Assembly: GCA_910578605.1 (NCBI GenBank)
Contig: CAJTQG010000004.1
Span: forward strand, 1 to 8,093
Length of the DNA stretch: 8,093 nucleotides
Reading direction: 5' to 3'
Source of the DNA: an uncultured Lachnospiraceae bacterium
GTDB lineage: Bacteria; Bacillota; Clostridia; Lachnospirales; Lachnospiraceae
The position numbers were made by a program, and so were the translations under genes. This document shows positions 5,505 through 8,093 of the stretch, piece after piece. Positions within the stretch are counted from its first letter, which is position 1. Every line of letters begins with the position of its first letter. The notes below the pieces were generated by a model that was given only the letters and a program-made list of their open reading frames with translations, ran no database searches and had not been told where the DNA came from.

Positions 5505-6476
5505 ATGGCAAAAGAAATTAAGACAATTGGAGTATTGACAAGCGGAGGGGATGCTCCGGGAATGAATGCGGCAATTCGTGCTGTAGTGCGTACTGCTATT
5601 GCAAGAGGCAAGAAAGTAAAAGGCATTATGAGAGGCTATCAGGGATTGCTGGAGGAAGAAATCGTAGATATGACGGAGAAGAGTGTGGCCGATATTATAC
5701 AGCGGGGAGGCACGATTCTCTATACCGCCAGATGTCAGGAGTTTAGAACTGCTGAGGGACAAAAAAAAGGTGCGGATATATGTAAAAAATTTGGAATAGA
5801 TGCGCTGGTAGTTATCGGCGGAGATGGTTCTTTTCAGGGGGCGCAGAAATTGGCTCACCTGGGCATTGCCACAGTGGGTGTGCCGGGAACAATAGATTTG
5901 GATATTGCATGTACAGAGTATACTATTGGATTTGACACGGCTGTAAACACAGCCATGAAAGCTATTGATAAAGTCAGGGATACCTCTACCTCCCATGAGA
6001 GATGCAGTATTATAGAGGTTATGGGACGCCATGCAGGTTATATTGCACTCTGGTGCGGTATTGCCAACGGTGCAGAGGATATTTTACTGCCAGAGAGATA
6101 CAATCATGATGAGCAGAGAATCATTAATCATATTATTAACAGCCGCAAAATGGGCAAGAAGCATCATATTATTATCAATGCAGAGGGTATCGGACATTCA
6201 GCCAGTATGGCCCGCCGCCTAGAGGCAGCCACTGGTATGGAGACTCGTGCTACCATATTGGGACATATGCAGCGAGGGGGAAGTCCAACCTGTAAAGATA
6301 GGATGTATGCCTCCATTATGGGTGCTTATGCGGTAGATGTTTTATGTGCAGGCAAGAGCATGCGTGTGGTTGCCTACGCTAATGGAGAATATGTAGATTA
6401 TGATATAGATGAAGCGTTGGCGATGAAGAAGGACATTTCAGAATATCAGTTTGAAATTTCCAAGATATTAGGATAG
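5505..6476 (+). CDS. pfkA: ATP-dependent 6-phosphofructokinase (323 aa)
   Basis: This enzyme phosphorylates fructose 6-phosphate to fructose 1,6-bisphosphate, the committed step of glycolysis, in the cytoplasm. The protein is full length for bacterial PfkA (about 320 aa) and starts MAKEIKTIGVLTSGGDAPGM. GGDGS (residues 105-109) has Gly at 108, and PGTID (127-131) has Gly at 128; both point to ATP rather than pyrophosphate as donor. The catalytic base is D131 (E. coli D127). Substrate-binding motifs RDTSTSHER, MGRHAGY and RATILGHMQRGGSP are intact. R25 and R29 match the effector-site arginines of E. coli PfkA, so allosteric control by ADP or phosphoenolpyruvate is plausible. The normally near-invariant PGTIDND reads PGTIDLD: Leu replaces Asn at 132, next to the catalytic Asp. 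The gene lies 199 bp after dnaE and 5 bp before the RNA methyltransferase, with which it is probably co-transcribed. Confidence 0.95.
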   Translation: MAKEIKTIGVLTSGGDAPGMNAAIRAVVRTAIARGKKVKGIMRGYQGLLEEEIVDMTEKSVADIIQRGGTILYTARCQEFRTAEGQKKGADICKKFGIDALVVIGGDGSFQGAQKLAHLGIATVGVPGTIDLDIACTEYTIGFDTAVNTAMKAIDKVRDTSTSHERCSIIEVMGRHAGYIALWCGIANGAEDILLPERYNHDEQRIINHIINSRKMGKKHHIIINAEGIGHSASMARRLEAATGMETRATILGHMQRGGSPTCKDRMYASIMGAYAVDVLCAGKSMRVVAYANGEYVDYDIDEALAMKKDISEYQFEISKILG

Positions 6477-6481
6477 AAGTT

Positions 6482-7288
6482 ATGATTACCTCTTTGTCAA
6501 ATCCACAGGTGAAAAATGTCATTCTTTTGCAGAAAAAAGCCAAGGAGAGAAATAAACAGAAGGTTTTTGTGGTGGAGGGAATCAAGATGGTGATGGAGGC
6601 GCCCCGCCGTGAACTTGAGACCGTATATATATCTCAAAGCTTTTTTGAAAAGTATGAAAGAGAATTGCCGGTTGATTTTCCTGCTGTGTTGGTTAGCGAT
6701 AAGGTTTTTTCCTCCATGTCTGATACAGTGACGCCCCAGGGAATATTGGGGATTGTGCACCAGCCCTCCATTCAAAAAGAAGCCGTGCTTCAAGGGAGAA
6801 ATCGGCAGGGGGGCAGATGTTTTCTTATGTTGGAACATTTGTCAGACCCAGGAAATTTGGGTACTATGATTCGCACTGGAGAAGGAGTAGGCGTCACAGG
6901 AATTTTCATGAGCCGTGATACGGTGGATGTGTATAATCCAAAGGTGATTCGTTCCACCATGGGTTCTATATATAGAGTGCCTTTTTTGTATGTGGATGAT
7001 TTGTATGGATTGGCAAGGGAGATGCAGAACCAGCAAATTACCATATATGCCGCACATCTCAAGGGAGATAGAACCTGTTATGAGGGGGATTACACAAAGG
7101 ATACCTGCTTTTTGGTTGGGAATGAGGCGAATGGTTTGTCCAAAGAGCTGGCGGTGGTGGCAGACATTAAAATGAAAATCCCAATGGAGGGACAGGTGGA
7201 GTCCCTGAATGCAGCTATAGCAGCTACAGTGTGTATGTATGAGGCATATCGGCAAAATATAAAAAATCGGGCAGCACCCTTGGAATAA
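6482..7288 (+). CDS. TrmH/SpoU-family RNA methyltransferase (268 aa)
   Basis: This is a SPOUT-class enzyme expected to transfer a methyl group from S-adenosylmethionine to a ribose 2'-OH in rRNA or tRNA. The N-terminus ITSLSNPQVKNVILLQKKA… followed by FVVEGIKMVMEA is the SpoU substrate-binding (L30e-like) domain, about residues 1-95. The catalytic domain shows motif 1 around DPGNLGTMIRTGEGVG (122-137; N125 and R131 conserved), motif 2 VGNEANGLS (212-220; E215) and motif 3 IPMEGQVESLNAAIA (S241, N243), which form the trefoil-knot cofactor site. The length fits the 23S-rRNA-like TrmH group (RlmB/YsgA-type), but the target nucleotide cannot be read from sequence, so no symbol is given. The start is 5 bp after the pfkA stop with only a weak AGGA (6470-6473) inside pfkA, which suggests translational coupling. 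The stop codon lies in the loop of the terminator. Confidence 0.9.
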   Translation: MITSLSNPQVKNVILLQKKAKERNKQKVFVVEGIKMVMEAPRRELETVYISQSFFEKYERELPVDFPAVLVSDKVFSSMSDTVTPQGILGIVHQPSIQKEAVLQGRNRQGGRCFLMLEHLSDPGNLGTMIRTGEGVGVTGIFMSRDTVDVYNPKVIRSTMGSIYRVPFLYVDDLYGLAREMQNQQITIYAAHLKGDRTCYEGDYTKDTCFLVGNEANGLSKELAVVADIKMKIPMEGQVESLNAAIAATVCMYEAYRQNIKNRAAPLE

Positions 7289-7311
7289 AAGGGTATGTCC
7301 GATTCTTTTTT
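7265..7311 (+). terminator. Strong bidirectional intrinsic terminator between convergent genes
   Basis: The outer stem AATCGGGCA (7265-7273) pairs with TGTCCGATT (7296-7304), all 9 positions including one G·U. The inner stem ACCCTT (7276-7281) pairs with AAGGGT (7289-7294). The 7-nt loop holds the methyltransferase stop codon, and CTTTTTT (7305-7311) follows. Read on the minus strand the same hairpin (one A·C mismatch) is followed by TTTTATATTTT (complement of 7254-7264), so it can also end the DUF6465 transcript. Confidence 0.9.
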
Positions 7312-7318
7312 GTACTAT

Positions 7319-7349
7319 TCCTCCCTGATATATGAATGTTCTAGGAGGA
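7319..7349. repeat. Small inverted repeat TCCTCC / GGAGGA in the convergent gap
   Basis: TCCTCC (7319-7324) and GGAGGA (7344-7349) are complementary with a 19-nt loop, between the bidirectional terminator and the end of the minus-strand gene. There is no T-run after it on either strand. It looks like a weak accessory hairpin at most. Confidence 0.2.
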
Positions 7350-7369
7350 TTCCTTCTTAAATATAAGTT

Positions 7370-7861
7370 CTATAATTCTACAAAATATGCAGGATCAGAT
7401 GTTCCGTTAATGACAAAGTAAGCTCTGTTATCCTCAGGTTTTACATAGATGTCAATTGTCTTAATATCTTTAATTTTGCCTTTAAATTGGCTGGTCCATG
7501 CTTTTTTTATCTGAGCAACTAACTCTTTTTCAGAAATTTCCTTGCCTAATACTTGTAATACCATAGAAGACTTGATAGAAGCAGCTTTAGTTGTTGTTGT
7601 AGTAGTTTTCTTTTCAGCTGTTTTCTTCTCTGTTTTCTTTTCAACTTTTTTTGGTGCGGCCTTTGCAGTAGTTTCCTTTGCAGCACTATCAGCAGCTTTT
7701 GGTGCGGTCTTTGATGTTTTTGTTTTAGCAGCCTCCTTGGCAGGTTTTTCAGCAGCCTTTGTTGCAGTAGCTTTGCTTTCTGCCTTTGCTGTTGTTTTGT
7801 TTGCTTCCTCAGCTTTTGCAGAAGCGGTAGATGTCTTTGCTGTACTAGATGTTTTTGCCAT
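7370..7861 (-). CDS. DUF6465-type small basic protein with Ala/Lys/Thr-rich tail (163 aa)
   Basis: Residues 1 to about 93 are a disordered, low-complexity stretch rich in Ala, Lys and Thr with AAK/AAEK/KTEKK-type motifs and a run of six threonines. It looks like histone H1 tails or the extended arms of some bacterial HU-like proteins. Residues about 97-163 form a small folded domain: SMVLQVLGKEISEKELV, a helical part ending in KKAW, then IKTIDIYVKPEDNRAYFVING near the end. This domain matches what I know as DUF6465, a Clostridia family without a proven function. The basic tail makes binding to nucleic acid or another polyanion a reasonable guess, not a demonstrated role. There is no signal peptide or membrane segment, so it is probably cytoplasmic. 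Start choice is firm: AAAGGAGG lies 9 nt before ATG. It is convergent to the methyltransferase and has its own promoter. Confidence 0.85.
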   Translation of the reverse strand: MAKTSSTAKTSTASAKAEEANKTTAKAESKATATKAAEKPAKEAAKTKTSKTAPKAADSAAKETTAKAAPKKVEKKTEKKTAEKKTTTTTTKAASIKSSMVLQVLGKEISEKELVAQIKKAWTSQFKGKIKDIKTIDIYVKPEDNRAYFVINGTSDPAYFVEL

Positions 7862-7870
7862 GATTTATTT

Positions 7871-7878
7871 CCTCCTTT
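7871..7878 (-). promoter_or_regulatory. Shine-Dalgarno AAAGGAGG for the DUF6465 gene
   Basis: The complement of CCTCCTTT is a full-strength AAAGGAGG, 9 nt before the start codon at 7861. This suggests high translation, as expected for an abundant structural or nucleoid-type protein. Confidence 0.8.
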
Positions 7879-7888
7879 AACTGGCAGC

Positions 7889-7956
7889 AAGTGCTTTTAG
7901 GAAACGATAGATAGGCAACAGGACAATCCAGAAGAAATTTGTTCCTTTTAGCACTT
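7889..7956 (-). promoter_or_regulatory. Stem-loop in the leader of the DUF6465 gene
   Basis: In the minus-strand RNA, AAGTGCT-AAA-AGGAA (complement of 7942-7956) pairs with TTCCT-AAA-AGCACTT (complement of 7889-7903): 7 plus 5 pairs around a symmetric 3x3 A-rich internal loop and a 38-nt apical loop. A second AAAGTGC (complement of 7964-7970) lies 13 nt upstream and could pair with the same GCACTT, giving an alternative fold. The stem ends about 10 nt before the Shine-Dalgarno site. Confidence 0.4.
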
Positions 7957-7998
7957 TAATTTGGCACTTTATTCTTTTTTTCATATGTCCTTAGGTAG

Positions 7999-8028
7999 AT
8001 AATATACTTGAAAATAAAAAAAAGTCAA
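7999..8028 (-). promoter_or_regulatory. Promoter for the DUF6465 gene (minus strand)
   Basis: On the minus strand, TTGACT (complement of 8023-8028) is followed by either TATATT at 16 nt (8001-8006) or TATTAT at 18 nt (7999-8004). Transcription would start near 7992, giving a leader of about 130 nt. A/T-rich tracts upstream (8043-8083) could act as an UP element. Confidence 0.55.
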
Positions 8029-8042
8029 GAAATATCAAGAAA
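8025..8042. repeat. 10-bp-period direct repeat TCAAGAAA at the DUF6465 promoter
   Basis: TCAAGAAA occurs at 8025-8032 and 8035-8042, exactly one helical turn apart, and the first copy overlaps the minus-strand -35. It may be a regulator site on one DNA face, a duplicated -35 (TTGACT and TTGATA), or chance in A/T-rich DNA. Confidence 0.3.
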
Positions 8043-8093
8043 ATATTTTGTACATCTTTTTTTTAAATATTTAAATATATGCAATCCTAACAT

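Noticed and set aside
5358..6032. 224-residue minus-strand open frame across pfkA
   Set aside because: Antisense shadow of pfkA; the plus-strand protein has a complete set of family motifs and its own ribosome binding site.
6842..7255. 137-residue minus-strand frame across the methyltransferase
   Set aside because: Shadow of the plus-strand gene, which has all three SpoU motifs; no ribosome binding site or family similarity seen.
7542..7880. Plus-strand frame rich in Val, Ala and Phe opposite the DUF6465 gene
   Set aside because: It looks like a membrane protein only because it is the complement of Lys/Ala/Thr codons. No ribosome binding site.

Overview
The window looks like chromosomal DNA from a low-to-moderate G+C Firmicute of class Clostridia, most likely a Lachnospiraceae-type gut anaerobe. 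This is inferred from a BspA-type leucine-rich-repeat protein, a DnaE polymerase encoded directly before 6-phosphofructokinase, an Ala/Lys/Thr-tailed DUF6465-type protein, strong AGGAGG ribosome binding sites and A/T-rich intergenic DNA. No rRNA, tRNA, CRISPR array, insertion sequence or phage gene is visible.

Layout. (1) 1-1372: a secreted BspA-like LRR gene that is split by frame. A well-placed Shine-Dalgarno site and signal peptide start at 123 but reach a stop at 275. The LRR body is open in another frame (239-1372). (2) 1373-1825: a 450-bp gap with a near-consensus promoter (1443-1471), a folded element that can form a compact three-way junction (1492-1584), an 18-bp palindrome (1638-1655) and a terminator-like hairpin (1675-1711). 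It may encode a small RNA or a regulated dnaE leader. (3) 1826-6476: dnaE (replicative DNA polymerase III alpha) and pfkA (6-phosphofructokinase), separated by about 200 bp that contains two possible RNA stems. (4) 6482-7288: a TrmH/SpoU RNA methyltransferase starting 5 bp after pfkA, ending in a strong bidirectional terminator (7265-7311). (5) 7370-7861, minus strand: a small basic DUF6465-type protein with its own promoter (about 7999-8028) and a roughly 130-nt leader that can fold.

How the genes relate. dnaE, pfkA and the methyltransferase are co-directional with no clear intrinsic terminator between them, so readthrough is plausible, as in the dnaE...pfkA neighbourhoods of other Firmicutes. 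They are housekeeping genes for replication, glycolysis and RNA modification. The convergent DUF6465 gene shares their terminator. The LRR gene appears unrelated to them.

The coding content is mostly ordinary. The unusual content is the frame break in the LRR gene, the structured intergenic region before dnaE, an Asn-to-Leu change beside the catalytic Asp of phosphofructokinase, and the folded leaders of pfkA and the DUF6465 gene. All RNA structures were paired by eye, with no energy calculation or alignment.
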